From Phormidium tenue FACHB-886 (lineage in GTDB: Bacteria > Cyanobacteriota > Cyanobacteriia > Elainellales > Elainellaceae): a stretch of DNA of 64,000 nucleotides. Both the position numbers and the translations under genes were made by a program. Of this stretch, positions 8,014-16,742 are shown one piece after another. Location: positions 1-64,000 of the forward strand of contig NZ_JACXWX010000023.1 of assembly GCF_014764505.1 (NCBI RefSeq), in the 5' to 3' direction. Under the pieces are notes generated by a model, which did not search any database, had not been told where the DNA came from, and was given only the letters and a program-made list of their open reading frames with translations. Position 1 is the stretch's first letter. Every line of letters begins with the position of its first letter.

Positions 8014-9195
8014 ATGGTGTCATTAGCTCGCAAAAACTTATTTGATGACATCCCCCGCTTTTTAATAGCGCAAGCAGGTATCATTTTTGCAGTTAGTCTT
8101 GTCAGTATTCAACTTGGAATTCTCAAAGGTTTCACGCGATCGACTACTCTGTTAATCGATCGCTCCAATGTTGATATTTGGGTTGCCTCAAAAGACCTGA
8201 ACAATTTTGAGCTAACGTTACCCATTTTCTATCAACGCTTGTCTCAGGCTCAGAAGGTGCAGGGAGTGGCGCGGGCAGAAGCAATGATTCTCAAAACTGT
8301 GATTTGGCGTAAACCCTCTGGAGAAATTACCACCGCTGAAGTGATCGGAGTTGAACCTAACAGCCAATTGATTTCTCCAGGTACGCTCACTCAAGGCAGT
8401 TTGAATCGCCTTCAGCAACCCTACAGCGTGATTATAGACAAAGCAGCACTTGAAGATTTGGGAGTCAGTCAAGTTGGAGACCAGGCTCAAGTGGGCTCGC
8501 TGGCGGCGAAGCTGGTTGGGGTGACTCAAGGCATTCAGTCTAACGCTTCTAGCTCCTATGTGCTGACTTCATTAGAGAGCGCCAAAGCCTATAGCCGATC
8601 GATTCCTACAAAGGCTCTCTCCCGCCCTAACACTCCTGCTCTTAAGCCATTAACCACTGCTGATTCAATTACCTATGTGCTGATTAAAGCCAAACCGGGA
8701 GAAGATTTGCAAGCTCTGAAGCAACGACTAAAGGCAGCGCTGCCCAATACTGTTGCTTTTACGCGATCGGAGCTATCAGCACAAACGAGTCTCTATTGGG
8801 AAAAGCTCACGAGTATTGGCTTCATTCTGGGACTAGGGGCAACAGTGGGTGTGATTGTCGGCATGGTAATTGTGGGTCAGATTCTCTATGCGTCCGTATC
8901 AGAGCACTTACGGGAATTTGGCACGATTCGCGCTATGGGTGCTCCCAACTGGGTTGCCTACGCGATTGTGCTAGAGCAGGCATTGTGGATGGCAATTTTG
9001 GGCTATTTACCAGGCATGGCGCTTTGCCTCGGCTTAGGAGCCTGGACGGTTGCCACACAGGGGGTACTCATTCTGATTACACCCCTTATGGGAGCGGAAA
9101 TTTTTGCTGTCACGGTGCTAATGTGTGTAGGCTCAACACTGTTTGCCATGCATAAGGTGACCCGAGTTGATCCAGCGGTTGTCTTCAAAACTTAA
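8014..9195 (+). CDS. DevC-like ABC transporter permease (MacB/FtsX fold)
   Basis: This 393-residue protein is like DevC, the membrane subunit of the cyanobacterial DevBCA exporters. An N-terminal membrane helix (about 17-37) precedes a large periplasmic domain (about 40-260, with IDRSNVDIWVASK). A C-terminal FtsX domain follows with three helices (about 268-292, 320-345 and 355-380) and the RAMGAPNWVAYAIVLEQA coupling region. DevC normally works with a DevB adaptor and a DevA ATPase; neither gene is adjacent here. ATG 8014 follows CAGGAGATT, a good ribosome-binding site. It is either an orphan that borrows partners or a broken operon. Confidence 0.85.
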   Translation: MVSLARKNLFDDIPRFLIAQAGIIFAVSLVSIQLGILKGFTRSTTLLIDRSNVDIWVASKDLNNFELTLPIFYQRLSQAQKVQGVARAEAMILKTVIWRKPSGEITTAEVIGVEPNSQLISPGTLTQGSLNRLQQPYSVIIDKAALEDLGVSQVGDQAQVGSLAAKLVGVTQGIQSNASSSYVLTSLESAKAYSRSIPTKALSRPNTPALKPLTTADSITYVLIKAKPGEDLQALKQRLKAALPNTVAFTRSELSAQTSLYWEKLTSIGFILGLGATVGVIVGMVIVGQILYASVSEHLREFGTIRAMGAPNWVAYAIVLEQALWMAILGYLPGMALCLGLGAWTVATQGVLILITPLMGAEIFAVTVLMCVGSTLFAMHKVTRVDPAVVFKT

Positions 9196-9212
9196 GACAA
9201 TCAAAAAGATGA

Positions 9213-10178
9213 TTAAAACCTAGAGCGGCGCCATTCATAACCCCCTAGCAGCCCGATCGCCCCTCCCAACGGCAGCAGGTAGTAAATAACGCGATAAGCC
9301 AAAAGGGCACTGAAAACAGCGGTTGACGGGGTAGGGGAACGCAGCAGCAATAGAATGACAGTTTCAAATACCCCTAACCCACCCGGAACATTACTCACTA
9401 AACCCGCCAACTGAGCCAGCAAATACACGCCGAAGAAAGTTGCGTAAGAGAAGGATGTGGGAAGTAAAACATAGAGAACCGCAGCGGACAGCAGCCAATC
9501 TAAGGAAGCGATTACGATTTGAGCTAAACAAAGCTTTAGGGAAAGATGAGGAACCGCCCAATTGCCAATGCGTAAAGCCTGATGACTCAGGCTATTCCAA
9601 AAAAGATATATAGCGATAATGCTCAAGAATATACCGCCAATCGGACGTACTGTTTGAAAAGGTAAGTGCAATAGCGATGGAATAGTAATTGGCTCAGCAA
9701 GAAACGAGATGCCTGCCATTGCGAACAGCCCCAGCCAGAAGCTGAGATTACAGAAGCCAATGATTTGCGTCACTTCAAGTGCGGAAAATTTCCAGCTGCT
9801 ATACAACCGATAGCGAATAGCCCCATTACTGAACAAAGCAAAGCCAACGATGTTTCCGATAGCAGTACTAGTAATGGCAGCGAGCGCTGTTTTTCGATAA
9901 GCTAAAGGATGATGAATCAATCGCACGGCTAGCACATCGTACCCAGTCACTACAAAATTATTTAGCACGGTCAATACCAGTGCCCATAGCGTATTGTGAA
10001 CTGGAATCGCTAATAAACTGCGCCAGATTTCACCGGGTGGATATTGCTGTAGTTCCTGATTAATCGCCCAAACAGAAATTCCTAGGAGGATAACTCCCAG
10101 GAGAGAAGGTAAGACCTGTAAAAGCTGCTTGAAACTCATAAAACTTAAAAAAGTATCAATCAGGTTTGAAATAATCAA
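9213..10178 (-). CDS. Flippase-domain protein (MprF N-terminal half, UPF0104 type)
   Basis: This 321-residue multi-helix membrane protein is of the lysylphosphatidylglycerol synthase transmembrane-region family. Useful marks are the NNFVVTGYDVLAVR segment early on, the conserved NxxGFxxxSNGAIRYR-like IGNIVGFALFSNGAIRYRLY block, and LVSNVPGGLGVFE near the C-terminus. In MprF this module flips aminoacylated phosphatidylglycerol across the membrane. Its start overlaps the end of the upstream synthase gene by 23 bases, so the two are translationally coupled. Together they equal one MprF protein split in two. It converges with the permease gene ending 17 bases away. Confidence 0.85.
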   Translation of the reverse strand: MIISNLIDTFLSFMSFKQLLQVLPSLLGVILLGISVWAINQELQQYPPGEIWRSLLAIPVHNTLWALVLTVLNNFVVTGYDVLAVRLIHHPLAYRKTALAAITSTAIGNIVGFALFSNGAIRYRLYSSWKFSALEVTQIIGFCNLSFWLGLFAMAGISFLAEPITIPSLLHLPFQTVRPIGGIFLSIIAIYLFWNSLSHQALRIGNWAVPHLSLKLCLAQIVIASLDWLLSAAVLYVLLPTSFSYATFFGVYLLAQLAGLVSNVPGGLGVFETVILLLLRSPTPSTAVFSALLAYRVIYYLLPLGGAIGLLGGYEWRRSRF

Positions 10179-11820
10179 GCAGGCGATCGCCTGAATCGGC
10201 TCGAATTAGCGCCACTACGACATCAGGTAAGGCGATTAAGTTGGGATAGACTAGGTATCGAGGTTCCCAGCGGGGATGAAATTTTTCCTTATAGTTATGT
10301 AGTCCTTTGAAGTTGTAGAACCGATTTAGATGCTCGTAGAGATAGCGGATACCTTTCTCTAAGCGAGGCGCAGTTTTGGCTTGTCCGACGCCGGAAAGTG
10401 CAGCCAAACCCAGATTAAATCCCTCATAGCCCTGTTCCTTGAAGTGCTGAAGCATGGAAATGAATAGAAAATCCATTGTGCCATGTTCTATCTGGGTGCG
10501 GTGGCGCATCAGGTCAAACGTGACATCATTGAGCTGATACTCCGGCACAACATTGGCAAAGGCCGTGATATGACCATCTGCCGCATAAACCACCCCTATT
10601 TCACACGATCGCAGATAGCCCTCCTCAAACCAGCCTAGAGAAAACTTCTTCTCGGCTCCCTGCATTTGGCGTAGCCATTCGTCGCTGACCACCCGTAGCT
10701 GTTTGAGTAACTCAGCTGCAATCGGCGGTTGGTAAAACTGCACCGTGTAGCCAAGCTTAGTTAATTTATTGATTGCCGATCGCAGATTCTTTCCGGCTTT
10801 TCCTTCCAGCGTAAATGCCTTTAAATCAACGATCGCCTCTTCTCCAATTTGCAGCACTTGAAAACCTAAAGACTGATAAATTTTGAGATAGTCTGTTGAG
10901 GTTTGATAGAACGCAGGATACCAATCGTTGCGAGCACAAAACTGCTGGAAGCCAATCATTGCTTCTCGACAATCTTCTGGTGAACCAATCGGATCACCTA
11001 GAGCAATTGCGCCGCGTCCCTTCAGTACGTAGGCAATCACGCTTTGACCGGAAGGGCTGAAATAATAGGACTTATCCTCTAGCAGTGCAAATCGCGCTAG
11101 AGACGATCGCCCATATTGCTCGACAACTTCTGTTGCCCGCTGCCGCTCTAGGTCGGTGGCTGTAAATCGCAGTAGGACGGGACGCAGCAACATTAACAGC
11201 GCATAGCTAAAGGTGACCACACTGATGATGTAGACTGAGTTGATGAAAAAAGCTCCAAAGTGGCTCGTCGGCTGCAACCCGGCGTTGTCATCTGTGAAAA
11301 ACAGTGCCAAAGTTTGCAGCAGGGCTCCCCACCAGTTAAAGTTAACCACATAGTGTCGATCGAGTAGGTAAAAACCAACTGTTCCATAGGCTAGCGTAAA
11401 CAAAAGGGCGGCAAGCAAAACGCGAACCCCTTGGGCAATTGAAGGGCGATCTGACTGCGCCGTAAATACATCCCGCATCAGAATTAATTGCCCCAGCAGC
11501 ACCGCTGACAGGAGGCTTTCCTCCACATCTAATCCTTTAATTAAATGGCTCAGAATGGAAACAATCAGTAAGCTGATTGTGACCCACCACGCCGATCGTT
11601 TTCTTCGCAGCAGGTTAACCGCCAGAATTAGCAGAAAGAATCCAGTGAGTGCAGCAAAGATATGGGCACTGGCGCGGTACTCAAATGGGAACAAGGGTCT
11701 GAGCAACCTCACCCGATTCGACAAGCTAGGAGTGACCGCAGAAAGCAAATTAACGACACCTGCCAGTGCCGTCAAGAGAGTTGCCGTCCAAAGGGCAATG
11801 CGCGTTCGTTGTGCAAGCAT
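10156..11820 (-). CDS. Aminoacyl-phosphatidylglycerol synthase (MprF C-terminal half, DUF2156)
   Basis: This 554-residue protein has about six N-terminal membrane helices (residues 10-215) followed by the cytoplasmic GNAT-like transferase domain DUF2156 (about 225-545). Family marks are YFSPSGQSVIAYVLKGRGA with GDPIGSPED, the FDLMRHR...GTMDFLFISM segment, and a C-terminal FYNFKGLHNYKEKFHPRW. MprF-type enzymes transfer an amino acid from aminoacyl-tRNA to phosphatidylglycerol, lowering negative surface charge. The amino acid used is unknown. It lies between an exported esterase (25 bases upstream) and the flippase half (23-base overlap), forming one operon. Confidence 0.85.
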   Translation of the reverse strand: MLAQRTRIALWTATLLTALAGVVNLLSAVTPSLSNRVRLLRPLFPFEYRASAHIFAALTGFFLLILAVNLLRRKRSAWWVTISLLIVSILSHLIKGLDVEESLLSAVLLGQLILMRDVFTAQSDRPSIAQGVRVLLAALLFTLAYGTVGFYLLDRHYVVNFNWWGALLQTLALFFTDDNAGLQPTSHFGAFFINSVYIISVVTFSYALLMLLRPVLLRFTATDLERQRATEVVEQYGRSSLARFALLEDKSYYFSPSGQSVIAYVLKGRGAIALGDPIGSPEDCREAMIGFQQFCARNDWYPAFYQTSTDYLKIYQSLGFQVLQIGEEAIVDLKAFTLEGKAGKNLRSAINKLTKLGYTVQFYQPPIAAELLKQLRVVSDEWLRQMQGAEKKFSLGWFEEGYLRSCEIGVVYAADGHITAFANVVPEYQLNDVTFDLMRHRTQIEHGTMDFLFISMLQHFKEQGYEGFNLGLAALSGVGQAKTAPRLEKGIRYLYEHLNRFYNFKGLHNYKEKFHPRWEPRYLVYPNLIALPDVVVALIRADSGDRLLDYFKPD

Positions 11821-11845
11821 GCTTTATCTCCTGGATTGCTGCAAG

Positions 11846-12754
11846 CTAATAGTTTAGAGTTGAAGCTTGTTTGAACTGCTCACCTACATAGCTCAAGGAA
11901 TCCGTTAAATGCTTATGAAAATAGTTCCAGCCATAGTCTGCTCCAGACAATCCATGTCCACCTGGAAAAGCATAGAATACATTCACAATACCCAAACGGT
12001 CTAAGGTTTGATGAAACTGCTGCGTAGATGCCAGCAAGTCAGTATCGCCTATGCCTGCATCCAGGTAAATGCGTAAAGGCTGTCGCTGTTGCAGAGGTAG
12101 ATTTTGCACAAATTTTTCAGGGCTGTTGGTAGGGCTACTGTCTGTAAAGTAGCCACTATGGCTAAAAAAAATGTGAAAGGTGTTGAGATGACGTAAGCCA
12201 ATATTCAATGCACCCCAACCGCCAGAGGAAATTCCGCCGATCGCCCAGTATGCTGGTGTATTCAACGTGCGATAGCGCGATCGAACTACTTGCACCAGTT
12301 CTGAACCAATTAACGTTTCCAGGTTACCGTTAGTCCCATCATAGTACTGAGGATCCCAAAAAGGGCTAGACCCACGATCGTCATTGCCATCTGGCATGAT
12401 GATGATGGAGGGCGGCAATTTCTTCTGCTGATAGAGCTGATGTAGAACAGTCGTGATGCCGTATTTATCAAAGAATGCCCGAGCGTTATCATGTCCGCCA
12501 TGTAGCAAAAAAATTACAGGATATCGCTGTTGCAGTTGCTGATTGTATCCTGGTGGAAGAATTAAGCCATACTGCCGCACCTCCCCCATTGCTTTGCTAT
12601 CAAAGCTGTTGAGCTGAAAGGTTAACCCAGTATTGCTTTCTGCTTTCGGTGGGTCAAACTGCGGTGCGCCTGCTATAAATACATATCCATATGCAGCTGC
12701 TAAAAGCAAAGCAACAATACTGAAGCCAATTATTGTGGTTCTCCTAAATTTCAT
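11846..12754 (-). CDS. Exported serine esterase, esterase-D/Fes type
   Basis: This 302-residue protein has an N-terminal signal anchor (residues 7-29) and an alpha/beta-hydrolase domain. The oxyanion loop is LLHGGHDN (84-91), the nucleophile motif GISSGGWGA places Ser176, and PGGHGLSG places His267. The fold resembles the putative-esterase family (esterase D, enterochelin esterase). It is the first gene of the operon with the two MprF halves. In other bacteria aminoacyl-phosphatidylglycerol synthases are paired with hydrolases that remove the amino acid in the periplasm, so this enzyme is a candidate for that step. That role is inferred from position only. Confidence 0.8.
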   Translation of the reverse strand: MKFRRTTIIGFSIVALLLAAAYGYVFIAGAPQFDPPKAESNTGLTFQLNSFDSKAMGEVRQYGLILPPGYNQQLQQRYPVIFLLHGGHDNARAFFDKYGITTVLHQLYQQKKLPPSIIIMPDGNDDRGSSPFWDPQYYDGTNGNLETLIGSELVQVVRSRYRTLNTPAYWAIGGISSGGWGALNIGLRHLNTFHIFFSHSGYFTDSSPTNSPEKFVQNLPLQQRQPLRIYLDAGIGDTDLLASTQQFHQTLDRLGIVNVFYAFPGGHGLSGADYGWNYFHKHLTDSLSYVGEQFKQASTLNY

Positions 12755-12990
12755 AGTGGCTGTAATTTGACAGTGGTTGTTCTTCTCGAGCTGGAATAAT
12801 TGCAGCTGTATTTCTAACGAGAACTGATTTGATTTACATAGGAATTTACATAGGATACTTTTTTATTGGCTGATGCTTATTTTGATTGGAAAGAGTCTCG
12901 TCTAGATAAAAGCCTGTAATATAACTCAGAAGATGCAATAAGTCATCAAATATTGATGTAAAGAAGATGAGATGAGTGAGCAAATAACCT

Positions 12991-14228
12991 CAGTAGATCG
13001 CAAATTCCTTAGAAAAGGGGTAGGGTCAGGCTAAAAGCATCAATATCAAGCCATGACAACCTACCCATCCTCATTATCGCCTGCCCCTGCTTTGACCGAT
13101 GAAGCAACACTCGATGTTGCCCTCAATTGTTTGGTAGAACATATCCCACTGCAAATGGAAGGGGGGTATACCTCCGAGGACTTGTTCGAGATCCTGCTAA
13201 GAGCAGCCAGTCGCAGTGATAGCATCGAACACACGGCTCAACGACTCGAAGGGGTACCGAGTGGCAACGGCATTCGCTATCATCTCGACAAGCTAGACGA
13301 CATGGCAAGACTGGAACAAGACCTCAATACTGCTCTGCAAAGCCGGATACCGCCGAAAATTCGCAAGGGGAAGCATTGTATTGCCATTGATCTCCATCTC
13401 ATTCCGTACTACGGCAGTGCCAGTCAAGCCGAAGCCCCTTATATCTATCGTTCTCAAGCCAAAGTGGGAACCACTTCCTTCTTTGCTTATGCCACCCTTT
13501 ATGTGATCTGTCGCAACAAACGGGTCACCTTAGGGATTCATGCCGTGCATCGACAAGAAACCTTGGTGGCAACGGTGACGTACCTGTTGGCAAGGCTTTC
13601 TTCGTTGCGCGTCAGGCTCAAACGGCTTTACCTCGACCGGGGATTCTACAGTGTGCCTGTCATTCGTTGGCTCAAAGCTCTCAATATTCCCTTCCTCATG
13701 CCAGGAGTAATCCGAGGTAAAACTGGGGGCACTCGGCAACTGTTGGGCGGACGTAAAAGTTATGCCACCCACTACACCCTTAACAGTCCGACCTATGGTT
13801 CAATCCGCTGCCAAATGCGGGTTATCTGCAATTATCACAAGGGCTTCAAGGGGAAACATGGCATCCAATACAGCCTCTATGTCGTCCATCGAGTCACAGT
13901 CGCACTCGGGCAACTGCATCAGCATTACAAGGATCGCTTTGGCATTGAAACCAGCTACAGAATCAAAAACCAGTGTCGCATCCGAACCAGCAGCAAAAAT
14001 CCGATAACCCGTTTGTTGTTTGTTGCTCTGGCGTTTATCTTGGTCAATCTCTGGGTGTATTTGCTTTGGTTCTTTGTCAGTCAGACTCGGCAAGGAGGAC
14101 GGGTCATTTATCGAGAATGCTTTAGCCTCAGAACGATGCTGGAATTTCTTTCTCAGGCAGTTGAGCGACATTTCCCAGTCATTACAGCCATCTATTTACC
14201 CGTTCTGCAATGAATTAGCGATCTACTG
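12991..14228 (+). mobile_element. ISH3-family insertion sequence, apparently intact
   Basis: Inverted repeats CAGTAGATCGCAAATTC (12991-13007) and GAATTAGCGATCTACTG (14212-14228) match at 16 of 17 positions. The transposase stop codon overlaps the right repeat. The flanks AACCT (left) and ATCCT (right) match at four of five bases, a possible slightly eroded 5-base target duplication. Confidence 0.85.
13053..14213 (+). CDS. ISH3-family DDE transposase
   Basis: This 386-residue full-length transposase shows the DDE residues in order: CIAIDLHLIPYYG, RLYLDRGFYSVPV and RFGIETSYRIKNQCR. A C-terminal LVNLWVYLLW hydrophobic block is typical of the family. No frame break is seen, so the element may be active. 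ATG 13053 lies 45 bases inside the left inverted repeat. The HIP1-poor sequence of this element contrasts with the chromosome around it. Confidence 0.9.
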   Translation: MTTYPSSLSPAPALTDEATLDVALNCLVEHIPLQMEGGYTSEDLFEILLRAASRSDSIEHTAQRLEGVPSGNGIRYHLDKLDDMARLEQDLNTALQSRIPPKIRKGKHCIAIDLHLIPYYGSASQAEAPYIYRSQAKVGTTSFFAYATLYVICRNKRVTLGIHAVHRQETLVATVTYLLARLSSLRVRLKRLYLDRGFYSVPVIRWLKALNIPFLMPGVIRGKTGGTRQLLGGRKSYATHYTLNSPTYGSIRCQMRVICNYHKGFKGKHGIQYSLYVVHRVTVALGQLHQHYKDRFGIETSYRIKNQCRIRTSSKNPITRLLFVALAFILVNLWVYLLWFFVSQTRQGGRVIYRECFSLRTMLEFLSQAVERHFPVITAIYLPVLQ

Positions 14229-14618
14229 ATCCTGCATATAATGCTCTGCGCTCCAATGAAGGGGGTTTTTGTTGTGTGCCGTGCTCCATGCAACAAAACC
14301 TACCATTATGCGATTTATAGCCGCTATGGGCTTGGTAGCTTTTTTCTATCACTCTGAAGGATGGGATTTAAGGAAGGGATTCCTCACGCTCTTGTCTTCT
14401 TTTTCCGTTGCTAAAGTTGAACTTGCTCAAACCATAAAATTGGTTTTCAGATGATGAACAGAACCTTCTCAATGCTCTGGAAAAGAATTAACAAAAGTAA
14501 AATGGCTATTCCCAAAAGCTGATTTCTAAACTGGTGAAAGTGTTATTTTAAAGCAACGTAATTCGGAGGCACTTCCTTCTTCATTCCAGACTTTGATATC
14601 CACGCTGCTTTTTCTAGC
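14229..14618. other. Intergenic, 390 bases
   Basis: No gene or clear signal was found apart from a GGAGG at 14565-14569, which may belong to the next gene if that gene starts upstream of 14619. Confidence 0.4.
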
Positions 14619-15191
14619 TTGTCTACACAGGGAGCAATCTCTCTTCCTTTGCTCACTAGCCTCGCAACGCAGTCGCTTCATCAAGAAGTCGAGCGCTACT
14701 CCTATGAACCAGAAATAAAAACGGTTGGGACAGGCGATCGTTTGGTTAAAACAGAATATAGCGTCTGTAGCCAATTTTTAGAGGACGGATTGTGTATCAA
14801 ATTCCAGCAGGCGCTACAAGCGCTTCTGGACGAAGCTTTCAACCAGATAACTCCTTACCCCTTTAGCACGAAGCTGAAATTTAATGCGATGGTGCTTCAG
14901 CGCTATACTCCGGGGCAATTGGGCATCACCCCCCATCTAGATAGCCTCAGGGCAATTAACTTAATTGCTCTGGTCAATCTCAGTGGGCAAGCCGAGTTTT
15001 ATCGCTGTGATGATCGTCAAGGTAGCAATGCAGTGCAGCTCGACACTACTCCAGGAAATGTAATCTTTCTACGGGCCCCTGGCTTTCTTAATGCTCAGGT
15101 GCGTCCTTTCCATTTTTTGACCAACATTCGATCGACCCGCTATAGCTTAGGGCTACGACAGCGGCTAGAGCCTACTATTTCACACACATAG
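14619..15191 (+). CDS. 2-oxoglutarate/Fe(II) dioxygenase, AlkB-like
   Basis: This is a 190-residue protein of the double-stranded beta-helix dioxygenase fold. The iron ligands are His106 and Asp108 in GITPHLDS and His165 in RPFHF, and Arg174 in STRYSLGLR would bind 2-oxoglutarate. The YTPGQLGITPH lead-in and the ending R-x-S-LxLR resemble AlkB homologues, which oxidatively demethylate nucleic acids or proteins. The target cannot be told. The listed start is TTG 14619. The frame is open back to 14562 and a GGAGG sits at 14565-14569, so the true start may be upstream at a rare codon. It lies just downstream of the ISH3 element. Confidence 0.75.
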   Translation: MSTQGAISLPLLTSLATQSLHQEVERYSYEPEIKTVGTGDRLVKTEYSVCSQFLEDGLCIKFQQALQALLDEAFNQITPYPFSTKLKFNAMVLQRYTPGQLGITPHLDSLRAINLIALVNLSGQAEFYRCDDRQGSNAVQLDTTPGNVIFLRAPGFLNAQVRPFHFLTNIRSTRYSLGLRQRLEPTISHT

Positions 15192-15258
15192 TCAACTCAA
15201 GGCAGACGTAACTCCTCCATAGGGCGTTCTATGGCGCAATGCCTTGTGAAGTATTTTC

Positions 15259-15295
15259 AAGCCTCTGAAGCCACTTAAGCAGAGGCTTTGTGCTT
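15259..15295 (+). terminator. Terminator-like hairpin after the dioxygenase
   Basis: Stem AAGCCTCTG (15259-15267) pairs perfectly with CAGAGGCTT (15280-15288). The following TTGTGCTTTG is only moderately T-rich. Confidence 0.45.
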
Positions 15296-15386
15296 TGTCC
15301 TAGATTTACGAAGAACAACCCTATAGCCCGCAGCGTATAGCTTGCAGATTAATTTCCTCTAGTTCTTTAATTCGTCTCAAGATAAT

Positions 15387-15604
15387 CTTATTCCAGATAA
15401 TATCCGGCATTAGATAAAAAAGTACCTCAGCAAACCGATCGGCTTTAGATGAAGTTTGAAAAGTTTTTTTAGCACGATGTTGTTTAATCCCCTAAATCTC
15501 CTTTTTCGAGAGATGGGGGATCGACAACGCCTGCTGTGGAAGAGGACTTTTCAAACAGCCCCTGAGATCGCCTCCTCCCAGAAAATAATGTTATCTGGAA
15601 TAAG
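15387..15604. repeat. 218-bp unit with 14-bp inverted ends
   Basis: CTTATTCCAGATAA (15387-15400) is perfectly inverted as TTATCTGGAATAAG (15591-15604). Both copies lie beside a GGCATTA. The 190 bases between hold no gene. This could be a small non-autonomous mobile element or a foldback structure. The rest of the 15192-15704 gap shows nothing else beyond the hairpin at 15259. Confidence 0.4.
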
Positions 15605-15704
15605 GCATTACTAAGACTAGTTACGAATTAAGCTCAAAATTCTATCTGCTCTAGCTGAGCAAAAGGCGTTGGGCGCTGAACCTGACTTCAAGAGATCGCT
15701 CCAA

Positions 15705-15899
15705 TCAGGGCATTTCTTGGCTGCATGAGACAGAAGCAGAACTACTGCTATAACTGCTGCCCGGAGAAACCTTCACAGTGGCAGTTTGATCGGCTGTCGC
15801 TGACGAATTCTCCGGCACAATCACGATGCTTTTTGCGGCAGCGGTTGATTTACCATCAGACGCGGTCATTTGTTTCGCGAGAATTTTGGTGTAGTTCAT
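15705..15899 (-). CDS. Small Ser/Ala/Thr-rich peptide
   Basis: This 64-residue hydrophilic peptide (MNYTKILAKQMTASDG start) has a Ser/Ala/Thr-rich body, a poly-Ser stretch (SSYSSSSAS) and one Cys near the end. It overlaps the last 44 bases of the upstream ppiC-like gene in another frame, so it would be translationally coupled. It lacks the ISDL leader of the peptides further upstream. Composition resembles their core regions, so it may be another product of the export locus. It could also be a chance frame. Confidence 0.4.
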   Translation of the reverse strand: MNYTKILAKQMTASDGKSTAAAKSIVIVPENSSATADQTATVKVSPGSSYSSSSASVSCSQEMP

Positions 15900-16614
15900 G
15901 ATGGATTACGTAATTTAATTCACTTTCAAGCCATTCTCTAAACAGTTGATCAATTATTCCTTGAGCTATTTCAGGAGTTAGCTCAGCAGGAATCAATTCT
16001 TCAACCATCAATAATTCATATCCCTGCTCTGTTTGGACTGGACCGATCGCCCCTCCTACTCGTTCACCAAATACCACTGCGGCAATCTCTGGATTTAAGC
16101 CCCAGCGATAGAATCTACCCTCATAGCCGCATTGCAATCTGCGCCGTTCATCGATGTCATAGAGGTGTGCTGCTTCATAAAAACTAATCTCACCTTCCTC
16201 AATTTGGTAAAAGAGTTCTTGAGCGAGCTGCTCGTAGGGAACGACCACTTTGTAGAGCGAGATTCGCTCAAAATCAAGCCGATGTTCTGTAAAATACTTG
16301 CTTACTTCGTTTGCAAACAAATGTTCTGCTAATTTTCGAGCAGTCAAACTATCGCGAATTCCTGCTTCCCAGTCTTCTGGAGTAATCATCTGATCTTGCA
16401 GCCAAGCAAGAGTTGCTGCAGCGCTCTCAAGCCGCCTCTGATAGCGTTGGCGATCGGCTTCCGCCTGAATTTCTGAAGGGGTGACCACAACACCTCGCGA
16501 TTGAGCAGTCTGCTCAATCACTTGCTGACACAAAATTTTCTGATAAATCTCTTTGATATGAACTTCTCGTTTCAGGAACTCTAGGATTATTTCGGGTTCA
16601 AGCAATGTGTTCAC
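15856..16614 (-). CDS. PpiC-type peptidyl-prolyl isomerase family protein
   Basis: This 252-residue protein has an N-terminal helical SurA-like region (QVIEQTAQSRGVVVTPSEIQAEAD, residues 30-60). The C-terminal parvulin-like domain follows (about 120-225, including FYEAAHLYDIDERRR, GGAIGPVQTEQGYELLMVEEL). There is no signal peptide, so it is likely cytoplasmic. Such proteins accompany HlyD/ABC peptide exporters in cyanobacteria, probably as chaperones that hold substrates for export. Here it follows the RTX-protein gene in the same direction and overlaps a small peptide gene. Confidence 0.8.
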   Translation of the reverse strand: MNTLLEPEIILEFLKREVHIKEIYQKILCQQVIEQTAQSRGVVVTPSEIQAEADRQRYQRRLESAAATLAWLQDQMITPEDWEAGIRDSLTARKLAEHLFANEVSKYFTEHRLDFERISLYKVVVPYEQLAQELFYQIEEGEISFYEAAHLYDIDERRRLQCGYEGRFYRWGLNPEIAAVVFGERVGGAIGPVQTEQGYELLMVEELIPAELTPEIAQGIIDQLFREWLESELNYVIHHELHQNSRETNDRV

Positions 16615-16742
16615 GGAACCTATCCTTTTCGTATCCTATTGGTGTTTTTATAATATCAAGCTACCATGAGGTTACCCTTTCAAGAACGTCTTCAAAAGTT
16701 TTTGTGTGTCTGACAGTTCAAACTCTAAAGAACGTGTTTGGC

